A DNA stretch of 64,000 bases from Catenuloplanes atrovinosus (GCF_031458235.1 NZ_JAVDYB010000001.1:4051001-4115000); one strand, 5' to 3'; shown: positions 16,014 through 24,651, counted from the stretch's first letter. Made by a program: numbers and translations. The notes: generated from the letters alone by a model not told the origin.

Positions 16014-18355
16014 GCGCGGTGTCCGTGTGGCCGGCGCTGGGCCCTCGCGGCGGCGGCCGAGGTGAGGGCGTGCATGACCCGGGCGTGCCCGTTCGGCAGC
16101 AGCCGGGCCAGCAGGTCCGGCACCGCGGCGTCCGCGCCGATCAGCAGCCGGGCGCGGCGCCGCGCGACCGCGCGCAGGATGCGCTCCGCCGCCCTCTCCG
16201 GCGGGTAGCGCAGCAGCGCCGCGAACTGCCGGCGGCCCGCCTCGACCTCGTCGGCCGGCACGCCGCTGCCGATCAGCGCGCGCTCCGCGATCCGGGTGCG
16301 CACGCCGCCCGGGTGCGCGGTGGTCACGCCGACGCCCAGGTGCGCGAGCTCGCTGTGCAGCACCTGGCTGAGCCCGCGCAGCGCGAACTTGCTGGCCGCG
16401 TACGCGCTGTGCCCGGCCGGCGCGATCAGCCCGAACAGGCTGGAGACGTTGACCAGGTGGCCGCCCGGCTCCGCGGTGAGCGCGGGCAGCAGCGCGTGCG
16501 TGAGCAGCATCGGCGCGCGGAAGTTCACGTTCATCACGGTCTCGAACTCGGCCACGGTCACCTGGTCGAACCGGCCGCCGAGCGCGATGCCCGCATTGTT
16601 GATCAGCAGGCCGATCGCGGGGTGCTCGGCGCGCACGCGCGCGGCCACGCCGTCCACCGCGTCCCGGTCCGCGAGGTCCGCCACGATCGTCCGCACGGCC
16701 GGGCCGGGGAACTCCGCCCGGATGCGCTCCGCGAGCGCGGCGAGCCGGGCGTCGTCCACGTCGACCAGCACCAGGTGGCTGCCGCGCGCGGCCAGCCCGC
16801 GCGCGAGGTGCTCACCGATGCCGCCGGCCGCGCCGGTGAGCACGGCCGTGCGCCCCGCGAACCGGTACGGCCCCGGTCGTGGCCGGCGCCGAGCCGAGTG
16901 CTCGCTCATCGTTCGTCCCCTCTCCCGTGCCGGGCGGAAGGTCATCCGCTCGGTGACGTCCGCGCGCGGCACCGTGCGCGCGTCGCGCCGGTAGTCCTGC
17001 CCGACCCGCCACGGGTCCCGGTCGCCCTGCCGGGGGAACAGGTCGAGCGCGCGCCGCACGTACCCGGAGGACAGCTCGATCAGCGGGCGCGCGGCCTCGC
17101 CGGGGTCGTCCGGGATCGCGACCGCGAGGCCGTGCCGGTCCAGATGCTCCAGCAGCCGGCACACGTACCGGTGGCAGAGGTCGGCGCGCAGCGTCCAGGA
17201 CACGTTGACGTAGCCCATGCAGAACGCCAGGTTGGGCACGCCGCCGAGCATCATGCCGCGGTACGCGACCCGGTCCCCGATGGACACCGGCTCGCCGTCC
17301 ACGGTGAGCCGCACGCCGCCGATCGGCCGCAGCCGCAGCCCGGTCGCGGACACCACCACGTCCGCCTCGAGGACCTGCCCGGAGCGCAGCCGCACGCCCT
17401 CGGGCACGAACCGGTCGATATGCCCGGTGACCACGGACGCCCGCCCGGCCCGGATCTCCCGGTACAGGTCGCCGCCCGGGATCACGCAGAGCCGCTGGTC
17501 CCACGGGTCGTAGGCGGGCGTGAAGTGCGCGTCCACGGACGCCCGGTCGCGCAGGAACGCCACGGCCGCCGCGCGCAGCGCCGCCCGTGTGGCCCGCGGA
17601 TGCCGGCGCGCCGCCTCGTAGAGCCGCTGGGTCAGGCCCGCGTAGACGCCGTGCGACAGCCGGTCCGCCAGCGCCGCCGGCAGCACCCGGCGGGCCGGGC
17701 GGCCGATCAGGTCGCGGCGCGGCAGCGGCAGCAGGTAGCTCGGCGAGCGCTGCAGCATGGTGACGTGCGCGGCGTCGCGGGACATGGCCGGCACCAGCGT
17801 GACCGCGGTCGCACCGCTGCCGATCACCACCACGCGCCGGCCCCGGTGGTCCAGATCGGACGGCCAGGACTGCGGGTGGACCAGCCGGCCCGCGAAGTCG
17901 GCCACGCCGGCGAACTCGGGCTCGTGCCCGCGGTCGTAGGCGTAGTAGCCGGTGCAGGCGTAGAGGAAACCGCAGGTCAGCTCCGTGCCGTCGGCGAGCG
18001 ACACGGTCCACCGCGCGTCCGCGGAGGACCAGCTCGCCGCCGTCACCCGGGCGCGGAAGCGGATGTGCGGCGTGATGCCACCGTCGTCCGCGGTCCGGCG
18101 GATGTAGTCCCGGATCCGGTCGCCGGACGCGATCGACTCCGCGCCGCGCCACGGCCGGAACGGATAGCCCAGGGTGATCATGTCGGAGTCGGACCGCACG
18201 CCGGGGTAGCGGAACAGGTCCCAGGTGCCGCCGATCGCGTCCCGCGCCTCCAGGACCGCGAACGTCGTGCCGGGCAGCGCCTCGCGCAGCCGCCAGGCCG
18301 CGCCGATCCCGGACAGACCGGCACCGATGATCAGCACGTCGTAGTGGCCGGTCAC
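16010..18355 (-). CDS. Baeyer-Villiger monooxygenase fused to a short-chain dehydrogenase
   Basis: 781 aa bifunctional protein. Residues 1-480 are a class B flavoprotein monooxygenase: FAD-binding GAGLSG at 11-16, the type I BVMO fingerprint FAGRLVHPQSWP, and a second Rossmann GSGATAV for NADPH. Residues about 500-781 are a classical SDR: TGAAGGIG cofactor motif, NNAG, catalytic Ser in VNVSS and YAASK. The SDR would oxidise an alcohol to the ketone that the BVMO turns into an ester. GTG 18355 is chosen because it overlaps the upstream stop (GTGA) and the Rossmann motif starts at once. An in-frame ATG at 16909 with GAGAGGGGA upstream could also yield the SDR alone. Related mycobacterial genes (mymA, Rv3083, and SDR Rv3085) are separate. 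Confidence 0.88.
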   Translation of the reverse strand: MTGHYDVLIIGAGLSGIGAAWRLREALPGTTFAVLEARDAIGGTWDLFRYPGVRSDSDMITLGYPFRPWRGAESIASGDRIRDYIRRTADDGGITPHIRFRARVTAASWSSADARWTVSLADGTELTCGFLYACTGYYAYDRGHEPEFAGVADFAGRLVHPQSWPSDLDHRGRRVVVIGSGATAVTLVPAMSRDAAHVTMLQRSPSYLLPLPRRDLIGRPARRVLPAALADRLSHGVYAGLTQRLYEAARRHPRATRAALRAAAVAFLRDRASVDAHFTPAYDPWDQRLCVIPGGDLYREIRAGRASVVTGHIDRFVPEGVRLRSGQVLEADVVVSATGLRLRPIGGVRLTVDGEPVSIGDRVAYRGMMLGGVPNLAFCMGYVNVSWTLRADLCHRYVCRLLEHLDRHGLAVAIPDDPGEAARPLIELSSGYVRRALDLFPRQGDRDPWRVGQDYRRDARTVPRADVTERMTFRPARERGRTMSEHSARRRPRPGPYRFAGRTAVLTGAAGGIGEHLARGLAARGSHLVLVDVDDARLAALAERIRAEFPGPAVRTIVADLADRDAVDGVAARVRAEHPAIGLLINNAGIALGGRFDQVTVAEFETVMNVNFRAPMLLTHALLPALTAEPGGHLVNVSSLFGLIAPAGHSAYAASKFALRGLSQVLHSELAHLGVGVTTAHPGGVRTRIAERALIGSGVPADEVEAGRRQFAALLRYPPERAAERILRAVARRRARLLIGADAAVPDLLARLLPNGHARVMHALTSAAAARAQRRPHGHRA

Positions 18356-18657
18356 GATCCGGCCCGTCCCGCGTCGCCGTGCCAGGGCGGGGTGCCGGTA
18401 CCGGAGAGCCGCACGCCGCCCCACGGGTCGGGCTCGCTCAGCCGGACCGGGGCCGGGGGTGCGCCGCCGAGGTCGAGCCGTCCCTCGCGGAGCCCGCCGC
18501 TGACCAGCTCGCGCAGCCGGGCGTGCGGCGCGGTGCGCCCGGCCCAGCGGAACCGGCCCTCGACCGGCTCGAACCGGGCCGACAGCCGTACGTCGACCGG
18601 GTGCCGCTCACCGCCCGCGTGCACGGTGGCCGCACCCCGGTACTCCTGGTCGGTCAC
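18352..18657 (-). CDS. DUF4873-like small protein of the BVMO operon
   Basis: 101 aa, beta-rich, no signal peptide or membrane segment. The pattern YRGAATVHAGGERHPVDVRLSA... RFRWAGRT ... DPWGGVRLSGTGTPP fits the DUF4873 domain, which I recall as often attached to or beside flavin monooxygenases. It starts with GTG one base after the TetR gene, with GGAGGAG inside the TetR 3' end, and its stop overlaps the BVMO-SDR start. It may be an accessory or substrate-binding subunit of the monooxygenase; that is inference. Confidence 0.75.
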   Translation of the reverse strand: MTDQEYRGAATVHAGGERHPVDVRLSARFEPVEGRFRWAGRTAPHARLRELVSGGLREGRLDLGGAPPAPVRLSEPDPWGGVRLSGTGTPPWHGDAGRAGS

Positions 18658-18658
18658 G

Positions 18659-19333
18659 TCATGTCTCCTCCCGGAAGGCGGCCAGGCCGCCGGGGACGTC
18701 GGCGGCGTGCCGGATGCCGGCCACGCCGCCCCACAGGAACGTGGTCAGGTAGTCCGCGAGCGCCTCCCGGCTGATCGGCTGCTGCTGCCGCAGCCACCAG
18801 TCGCCGACCGCCTGCACGTAGCCGACCACGCCGTACGACCAGGGCAACGCGGCGCCGGAGTCGAGGCCACGGGCGCGCAGCCGGTCGCCGAAGATCCGGG
18901 CCAGGCCGCTGGCCACGGTGTCGATCACGTCGGTGACCACGTCGCGGCGGCGGGCGATGTCCGGCTGGTGCACCACGAACCGGTAGAGGTGCGTGTCCGC
19001 CGCGATGTGCGCCAGGTACGCGTCGATCGCGGCGCCGATCGCGGCCCGCTCCTCGCGCACCGCCGCGACCGCCGGGACGATCGCGTCCAGCACCAGCTCG
19101 GCGGCGCGCTGCCCGACCGCGAGCCACAGCTCGGACTTGTCCGCGAAGTAGCGGTAGAGCACCGGCTTGCTGACCCCGGCGTGCGCCGCGATCGCGTCCA
19201 TCCCGACCTCCGGGCCGAACTGCCGGATGGCGTCGATCGCGGCCTCGGTCAGCTCGGATCGTCGCTGCTCACGGTGTCCGGCCCAGCGTCCGCGCCGCCC
19301 GTCGGTATTGACCGGCGTCTCATCAGCGTGCAT
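18659..19333 (-). CDS. TetR-family repressor of the BVMO operon
   Basis: 224 aa. The N-terminal helix-turn-helix (about 20-65) reads LTEAAIDAIRQFG, MDAIAAHAGVSKPVLYRYFADKSELW. The C-terminal half is a ligand-binding helical domain ending in LTTFLWGGVAGIRHAA, of a type common next to oxygenases. ATG 19333 is chosen because upstream in-frame TTG would read through the operator repeats. It is the first gene of its operon and divergent from the diiron oxygenase, with the palindrome GTAACTGTTAC (19344-19354) and the 19-bp repeats between; it probably represses both directions and is relieved by a ketone, alcohol or fatty ligand. Confidence 0.88.
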   Translation of the reverse strand: MHADETPVNTDGRRGRWAGHREQRRSELTEAAIDAIRQFGPEVGMDAIAAHAGVSKPVLYRYFADKSELWLAVGQRAAELVLDAIVPAVAAVREERAAIGAAIDAYLAHIAADTHLYRFVVHQPDIARRRDVVTDVIDTVASGLARIFGDRLRARGLDSGAALPWSYGVVGYVQAVGDWWLRQQQPISREALADYLTTFLWGGVAGIRHAADVPGGLAAFREET

Positions 19334-19343
19334 GGTACTAGGA

Positions 19344-19408
19344 GTAACTGTTACTTCCGGTAACGTCAAGTACTTCCGGTAACGTCAAGTACTTCCGGTA
19401 ACGTCAAG
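19344..19408. repeat. Palindrome plus three tandem 19-bp repeats, TetR operator array
   Basis: GTAACTGTTAC (19344-19354) is a perfect inverted repeat about a central T. It runs into three exact copies of TACTTCCGGTAACGTCAAG at 19352-19370, 19371-19389 and 19390-19408. The first copy forms TTAC-N5-GTAA. The array ends 11 bases before the diiron oxygenase ATG and begins 11 bases from the TetR ATG, so bound repressor would cover both promoters. Each copy carries a TAACGT that could act as a -10 box. Confidence 0.75.
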
Positions 19409-19419
19409 TGGGGGCATCC

Positions 19420-20340
19420 ATGACGCCCGATCGCGAACGCACCGCCACCCGCCTGCTGCACTCCTCGGCCGCGCACTCGTACGATCCGGAGGTCGAGATC
19501 GACTGGGCCGCGCCGCTGGCGCCGGACACGTACTTCGTGCCACCGCACCGGTCCAGCCTCTACGGCACGGCGATCTGGGACCGGCTCACCGACGAGCAGC
19601 GGATCACGCTGACCCGGCACGAGGCGGCCAGCATCGCCGGGCTGGGCATCTGGTTCGAGACGATCCTCATGCAGCTGCTGGTGCGCGACTACTACCGGCA
19701 GGACCCGACCGCGGCGCACGCGCAGTACGCGCTCACCGAGATCGCGGACGAGTGTCGCCACTCCGTGATGTTCGGCCGGATGATCGAGCGGCTGGACACG
19801 CCGGTCTACCGCCCGGACGGGCTGAACGCACTGCTCGGCCGCTGGATCGGCGCCACCGGCACCGGTCCGCGGATGTTCGCCGCCATCCTCATCTGCGAGG
19901 AGATCCTGGACACGCTGCAGCGCGAGGCGATGGCCGACGAGCGGGTCCAGCCGCTGGTCCGGATGGTCTCCCGCATCCACGTGGTGGAGGAGGCCCGGCA
20001 CGTGCGCTACGCCCGCGAGGAGCTGGCCCGCCAGGTGCGGGCGGCCGGCCGGCGCCGGCTCGCGTTCGACCGGCTGGTGATCGGCCGCGCCGCCTACCTG
20101 TGCGGCACCCGTCTGGTCCACCCCGAGGTCTACCGCGCGATCGGCCTCGACCCGGCCGCCGGCCGCCGCGCCGCGTGGGCCAACCCGCACTTCCGGGAGA
20201 CGGTGCGCTGGGCGGGTGAGCGCGTGGTCGCGTACCTGGCCGACCTGGACCTGATCCGCGGCGCCGGCCTGCCGTTCTGGCGGCGCTCGGGCCTGCTCCC
20301 GGCATCGTTCGCCGGCGCCGGGGTAAGCGCATCCCCATGA
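19420..20340 (+). CDS. AurF-family diiron oxygenase
   Basis: 306 aa. The protein matches the AurF (p-aminobenzoate N-oxygenase) family of ferritin-like diiron enzymes: iron-ligand motifs are LTRHEAASIAG, ADECRHSVMFG and VVEEARHVRYA, each giving Glu/Asp and His ligands on separate helices. Some members oxidise amines, but this subfamily beside TetR and BVMO genes in actinobacteria probably oxidises lipids or other hydrophobic substrates; the substrate is not known. ATG 19420 is preferred (GGGGG 5 bases upstream); an in-frame GTG at 19408 lies in the last repeat. The stop overlaps the next gene (ATGA). Confidence 0.88.
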   Translation: MTPDRERTATRLLHSSAAHSYDPEVEIDWAAPLAPDTYFVPPHRSSLYGTAIWDRLTDEQRITLTRHEAASIAGLGIWFETILMQLLVRDYYRQDPTAAHAQYALTEIADECRHSVMFGRMIERLDTPVYRPDGLNALLGRWIGATGTGPRMFAAILICEEILDTLQREAMADERVQPLVRMVSRIHVVEEARHVRYAREELARQVRAAGRRRLAFDRLVIGRAAYLCGTRLVHPEVYRAIGLDPAAGRRAAWANPHFRETVRWAGERVVAYLADLDLIRGAGLPFWRRSGLLPASFAGAGVSASP

Positions 20341-21005
20341 CCTGGGGCGTGGACGGCATCTTCGGCGGGCTGGCGCGACTGCGCGGCGGCAAACCCATTC
20401 ACAAGCCCGGCCGGGTGTACGACGCCCGCCTGCTCCGCCGCGGCGGTGGCACCTGGGGCGTGCCGTGGCTGGACGAGCCGGGCGAGGACACCGGCGTGGT
20501 CCGCCTCTCCCGCGGCGCCGGCCTGCCCCGCCCGCTGCCGGACGTGCTTGGCCTCGCGTTCGGCTTCACCACCGCCGGCGGCGCCCGCCACGACCTGCTG
20601 CTCTCCACCGGCGGCACCGGCCGGTTCACCCGCCACCTGCTGGTCCCCCGCCGCGACCCGCTGCGCAGCGAGTACAGCACGCTGTTCCCGTACCGGTCCG
20701 GCGACCTGCGGGTGACGATCACCGCCCGGCCGCGCCCGGTCTGCCGCGGCGGCCCCCTGTTCCTGCTGCACGCCGCCGTCCCGGGCGGCACCGCCCGCGA
20801 GTTAGGCCTGCTGGTCCTGGACGCCGCCCGCGGCGACGAGCCGATCGCCTTCGACCCGGTGCTGCACCCCCTCCCCGGCCTCACGCTTCCGGGCCCGATC
20901 GCCGCGTTGCGCGCCGGCGCCTATCGCGGCGCCCGTGCCGCCCGTGGCCGCGCCCTGGACGAGGTGCCCGTGTCCGCGCCGACGCCGCCCTTGACCTTGC
21001 GGTAA
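20337..21005 (+). CDS. Conserved hypothetical protein, possibly catalase-fold-like
   Basis: 222 aa with no signal peptide. The layout GRVYDARLLRRGGG, VVRLSRGAGLPRPLPDVLGLAFGF, GARHDLLLSTGG and RSEYSTLFPY loosely recalls the beta-barrel of small catalase-related proteins, but no haem-ligand Tyr motif or catalytic His can be identified, so I do not assign an activity. It is coupled to the diiron oxygenase by a 4-base overlap and is thus probably part of the same function. Confidence 0.7.
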   Translation: MTWGVDGIFGGLARLRGGKPIHKPGRVYDARLLRRGGGTWGVPWLDEPGEDTGVVRLSRGAGLPRPLPDVLGLAFGFTTAGGARHDLLLSTGGTGRFTRHLLVPRRDPLRSEYSTLFPYRSGDLRVTITARPRPVCRGGPLFLLHAAVPGGTARELGLLVLDAARGDEPIAFDPVLHPLPGLTLPGPIAALRAGAYRGARAARGRALDEVPVSAPTPPLTLR

Positions 21006-21027
21006 CCACAGGGCCGACCATGAGGTC

Positions 21028-22317
21028 ATGTTGTCCATCAGCGAATTCAGCGCTTTGTGCCGGCTCACCCCGCAGGCGCTGCGGTTCTACCACGCCGAGG
21101 GTCTGCTCGTCCCGGCCGCGGTCGACGAGCGGACCGGCTACCGCTCGTACGAGCTGCGGCAGGTCGAGCGGGCCATGCTCATCGCGGTGCTGCGCGGCAC
21201 GGAGATGAGCGTCGCGCTCGTCCGGCAGGCCGTCGACGAGCCCGACGCGGCCGCCGGCCTGCTGGAGCAGCACGTCACGGAGGTGCGGCGCCGGCGGCGG
21301 CTGCAGGACGAGGCGATCGGCGACGCGCACGCGTTCCTCACCTCCTGGCCGGAGGTGCGCACGGTGCACGCGCCCGCGACGACCGCGGTGTCGGCGACGG
21401 TGCCCGGCGTGGCGTCCGGGGACGACGGGTACGAGTGGGCCGAGGCCGACGCCGCCTGCGCCGGCGCCGTGGCGGACCTGGTCCGTACCGTGACGGCGTG
21501 CGGTGCGGTCGTGTCCGGGACACCGTGGCGATCGTGGTCGATGGGGGTGCCCGACCTGCACACCGGGACCGGGTCCCCGGACTGGCCGCGGCTGCGGGTG
21601 ACGGTTCCGGTCACGGCCGGCGAGGAGTCACTGGCGGCGCTTCCGGACGATGTGGAGGCGTGGGTGTTCGAGGCCCGCGACGAGCTGTCCGTCCTGATCC
21701 CGGGGCGCGGCTCGACGGCGAAGTTCGGCACCGCGCTGTCCCGCCTGCTCGCGCATCCGCTCGAGGGCGCGGTCGCCGACCTCTCCCGCATGCGCCAGGT
21801 GCTGCACCCCGACGGCGTGGAGACGGCCGTGGCGATCGTCGCGGCGGCCCCCGGCGAGGTGGAGCGGGAGTTCCCGCGCCTGACCGGCCGCGCCCGCACG
21901 GTGCTGGGACTGGCCGTCGATCAGGCCCGGGCGGCGTCCTCCCCGACCGTGGGGACGGGACACCTGCTCGGCGGCATCATCGGCGAGGGCGCCAACCTGG
22001 CGCTCGCCGTGCTGCGCGCCGCCGGGATCGACCCGGAACAGGTGCGGCGGGAGCTGGCGGAGCGCACGGAGACCGAGCCGGGCGACTCGCCGGGAACGAC
22101 GTCGCCGCCGTTGAGCACCGCGGCGGCCCGGGCGTTCGCGTCGGCCGAGACCGAGGCGGCGGCGCTGGGCTCCACCTACGTCGGGTGCGAGCACCTGCTG
22201 CTCGGGCTGCTCGGCGACACCGCGGGCGCCGCCGGGCAGGTCCTGCGGGCGCTGGGCGCCGAGGTCAGCTCGGCCCGCCGGACCCTGACCGCGGCAGTGA
22301 CCGGCCACCGCCCGTGA
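21028..22317 (+). CDS. MerR-type regulator with C-terminal Clp N-domain repeats
   Basis: 429 aa. Residues 1-72 are a MerR winged helix (ISEFSALCRLTPQALRFYHAEGLL, TGYRSYELRQVE), followed by a short helical linker (to about 105). Residues 110-245 form a mixed domain similar in position to the GyrI-like effector domain of MerR proteins. Residues 270-429 hold two Clp R-type repeats (FPRLTGRARTVLGLAVDQARA then TGHLLGGIIGEG; and LSTAAARAFASAETEAAALGS then CEHLLLGLLGD), the fold that ClpA/ClpC uses to bind substrates and adaptors. No ATPase part is present. The combination suggests regulation through protein binding or substrate mimicry; that is inference. Confidence 0.85.
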   Translation: MLSISEFSALCRLTPQALRFYHAEGLLVPAAVDERTGYRSYELRQVERAMLIAVLRGTEMSVALVRQAVDEPDAAAGLLEQHVTEVRRRRRLQDEAIGDAHAFLTSWPEVRTVHAPATTAVSATVPGVASGDDGYEWAEADAACAGAVADLVRTVTACGAVVSGTPWRSWSMGVPDLHTGTGSPDWPRLRVTVPVTAGEESLAALPDDVEAWVFEARDELSVLIPGRGSTAKFGTALSRLLAHPLEGAVADLSRMRQVLHPDGVETAVAIVAAAPGEVEREFPRLTGRARTVLGLAVDQARAASSPTVGTGHLLGGIIGEGANLALAVLRAAGIDPEQVRRELAERTETEPGDSPGTTSPPLSTAAARAFASAETEAAALGSTYVGCEHLLLGLLGDTAGAAGQVLRALGAEVSSARRTLTAAVTGHRP

Positions 22318-22469
22318 CCCGGGGATCGCGGGGGGGCGTGCGGGGTCAGGTGGCGCAGGGCGCGGGACGCGGCGACCGTGACGGCCAGGGCGGTGGCGGT
22401 GGCCCCGGCGGCGGTGGCGATCACGGGGAACGCGACCACGGCGCCGAGGACGACGAGTTGGCGATGCAT
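22176..22469 (-). CDS. Small membrane protein with strong Shine-Dalgarno, 3' end antisense to MerR-ClpN gene
   Basis: 97 aa. The start has an ideal ribosome site (GGAAGGAGG, 7 bases before ATG 22469). Residues 4-38 are one long hydrophobic segment (LVVLGAVVAFPVIATAAGATATALAV), then a basic, low-complexity tail. The last 142 bases run antisense into the end of the MerR-ClpN gene, and the tail does not look like a folded domain. A real small membrane protein with a spurious-looking tail is possible; it could also be an over-extended or decayed gene. Confidence 0.5.
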   Translation of the reverse strand: MHRQLVVLGAVVAFPVIATAAGATATALAVTVAASRALRHLTPHAPPRSPGHGRWPVTAAVRVRRAELTSAPSARRTCPAAPAVSPSSPSSRCSHPT

Positions 22470-22649
22470 GACGTGCCTCCTTCCACACCCCGACGGTAGG
22501 AGCGCGGGCCGGCGGCGGGCAGAGGCGGACGGCCTGTCCCCCGTGGGAGCTACGGCCCGGTGCGCTCGCTGCGGTGACGATTCGGGCCCCGCGAATCCAT
22601 AGCGTTCTCCTTGTCACCGAGACATGGACGAACGAGAGGGACCTGGGTC

Positions 22650-23507
22650 ATGGCACGCAGCTCGTGGACGGTACGGCTTCGATTCCCGCTGATGCTGGTG
22701 GGAGTGTTCGTGATCCTGGGGGTCGCCCAGGGCACGACGGCCGCGCGGCAGGACGACATCACCTGGGCGGTGTCCGCCGGCTTCGCCACGGCGATCCTGG
22801 CCGTGGTCGGATACGGACTGCTCAGCAGGTGGATCGAGCGGCGCAGGCCGACGGAGGTCTCGGTCGGCGGCGCGGTCCGCTGGCTGATCCCGGGCACGGT
22901 CATCGGCGGCGGCGGGTTCGCGCTGGTCATGCTGGTCATCTGGCAGCTCGGCGGGTGGGGCACGATGACGCGCGGCACCTGGGAGGGGCTGGCCGCGATG
23001 GCCGGCATCATGGCCTGCGTCGCGGTCTGCGAGGAGTTGCTGTTCCGTGGCGTGCTGCTGCGGATCGTGGCGGAGCGGTTCGGCGGCTGGGTCGCGCTGC
23101 TCGTCTCCGCGCCGCTGTTCGGCGTGATGCACCTGATCAACGCGGGTGCCGACCCGGTCGGCGCGATCGCGATCACGGTCACCGGCGGGCTGCTGCTCGG
23201 CGCCGCCTACCTGGCCACCCGGTCGCTGTGGCTGCCGATCGGCATCCACTTCGGACTGAACGCGGTCCAGCACGCGGTCTTCGGCGTCACGACGGACGCC
23301 GACGTGCTGCCCGACTACTCGCTCTACAACACCACGCTGTCCGGCCCGGAGCTGCTCACCGGCGGCGGGAACGGGCCCGAGTCCAGCCTGGTCCTGATCC
23401 TGCTGCTGTCGGTGCCGACCGTGGCGCTGATCTGGTACGCGGCCGCGACCGGCCGGATGCGCCGCGTGACGGCGCCGTCCCCGCAGCCCGTGCCCGCGCG
23501 CGCCTGA
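22650..23507 (+). CDS. CPBP-family intramembrane glutamic endopeptidase
   Basis: 285 aa with about seven membrane helices. The three CPBP (Abi) motifs are present: EELLFRG (EExxxR), FGVMH (FxxxH) and HFGLN (HxxxN), which form the intramembrane active site. Family members process prenylated proteins in eukaryotes and have roles in bacteriocin self-protection or regulated proteolysis in bacteria. Start ATG 22650 has GAGAGGG 9 bases upstream. The two-component pair follows 13 bases downstream and may be co-transcribed. Confidence 0.88.
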   Translation: MARSSWTVRLRFPLMLVGVFVILGVAQGTTAARQDDITWAVSAGFATAILAVVGYGLLSRWIERRRPTEVSVGGAVRWLIPGTVIGGGGFALVMLVIWQLGGWGTMTRGTWEGLAAMAGIMACVAVCEELLFRGVLLRIVAERFGGWVALLVSAPLFGVMHLINAGADPVGAIAITVTGGLLLGAAYLATRSLWLPIGIHFGLNAVQHAVFGVTTDADVLPDYSLYNTTLSGPELLTGGGNGPESSLVLILLLSVPTVALIWYAAATGRMRRVTAPSPQPVPARA

Positions 23508-23520
23508 CTACGGTAGCGCC

Positions 23521-24651
23521 GTGCGACTCCTCACCCGGTGGCGTGGCTGGGACGTCACGATTCGTGATCTCCCGGCCGCGCTGCTGCTGTTCTTCCTGGC
23601 CCTGCCCGCACTGGGCAACACCGGCACGCAGCTCGGCACGCTGCCGACCCGGCCGCTCGACGCGTGGGGGCTGGCGGTGCTGGCGCTGGAGTGCCTGCCG
23701 CTGGCCATCCGGCGCAAGTGGCCGGTCACCGCGACCGCGCTGGCCGCGACCGGGTTCGCGCTCGACCAGCTGCTGTCGTACCACACGGTCGGCGGCACCG
23801 CGTTCGCGTTCGCGCTGATCAGCGCGGGGGCGCACGTGGCGTACCGGCGGCGGCTCGTGATGGTCCTGCTCACCGCCGCGTTCGTGGCGCTGGCCGCCGG
23901 GATGCACCTGCTCGGCGCGGCCGAGCCGCTGATCGACTGGCTGATGCTGTACGCGGTGATGGCCGCGCTGTGGGCCGCCGGGGGCTGGCTGCGCGCGAGC
24001 CGGGCGGCCGAGGCCGAGCGGCGGCGGCAGGTGGCCGAGGCGACCCGCGAGGCCGAGCGCACCCGCATCGCGCGGGAGCTGCACGACGTGGTGACGCACC
24101 ACGTGACCGCGATGGTGGTGCAGGCGGAGGCGGCCCGGTACCTGACCGCGGCGCCGGACCGGCTGGACGCGACGCTGACCGCGGTCACCGACACCGGCCG
24201 GCGGGCCATCACCGACCTGCGGCACCTGCTCGACCTGCTCAACCCCGAGCACGGCGCGATCCCGGCGGTGGGCGCGTTCGACACGCTGGTGGAGCGCACC
24301 CGCGACGCCGGGCAGCCGGTCGAGCTGGAGGAGCAGGGCACGCCGGCCGGCGTGGCGGGCAGCGCGGAGTTCGTGGCGTACCGGGTGGTGCAGGAGTCCT
24401 TGACCAACGCGCTCAAGTACGCGCACGGTAGCCCCACCGTGGTCCGGGTGCGGCACGGGGAGAGGACGATCAGCGTGGAGATCAGCACCGCGGGCACCGG
24501 CACCGGTAGCGGCACGTCGCCCGGCGGCAGCGGGCGCGGGCTGGCCGGGCTGCGCGAGCGCGTGGCCGTGCTCGGCGGCGAGTTCAGCGCCGGGCCGGAC
24601 GGCGGTGGTTTCCTGGTGCGCGCGGTCATCCCGCTGGGCGGCGCCGCGTGA
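23521..24651 (+). CDS. Two-component sensor histidine kinase, NarL-type partner
   Basis: 376 aa, starting with GTG. Residues 15-160 contain several membrane helices without an obvious sensor domain. The HisKA_3 dimerisation domain has His188 in ARELHDVVTHHVTAMV, and the HATPase follows with the N-box QESLTNALKYAHG and G-box GRGLAGLRERV. The stop overlaps the response regulator start (GTGA), so the two form one signalling unit. The signal is unknown. Confidence 0.93.
   Translation: MRLLTRWRGWDVTIRDLPAALLLFFLALPALGNTGTQLGTLPTRPLDAWGLAVLALECLPLAIRRKWPVTATALAATGFALDQLLSYHTVGGTAFAFALISAGAHVAYRRRLVMVLLTAAFVALAAGMHLLGAAEPLIDWLMLYAVMAALWAAGGWLRASRAAEAERRRQVAEATREAERTRIARELHDVVTHHVTAMVVQAEAARYLTAAPDRLDATLTAVTDTGRRAITDLRHLLDLLNPEHGAIPAVGAFDTLVERTRDAGQPVELEEQGTPAGVAGSAEFVAYRVVQESLTNALKYAHGSPTVVRVRHGERTISVEISTAGTGTGSGTSPGGSGRGLAGLRERVAVLGGEFSAGPDGGGFLVRAVIPLGGAA

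Noticed and set aside
19352-19408. Tandem 19-bp repeats as a CRISPR array
   Set aside because: No spacers between the copies and no cas genes; position in a divergent promoter fits an operator.
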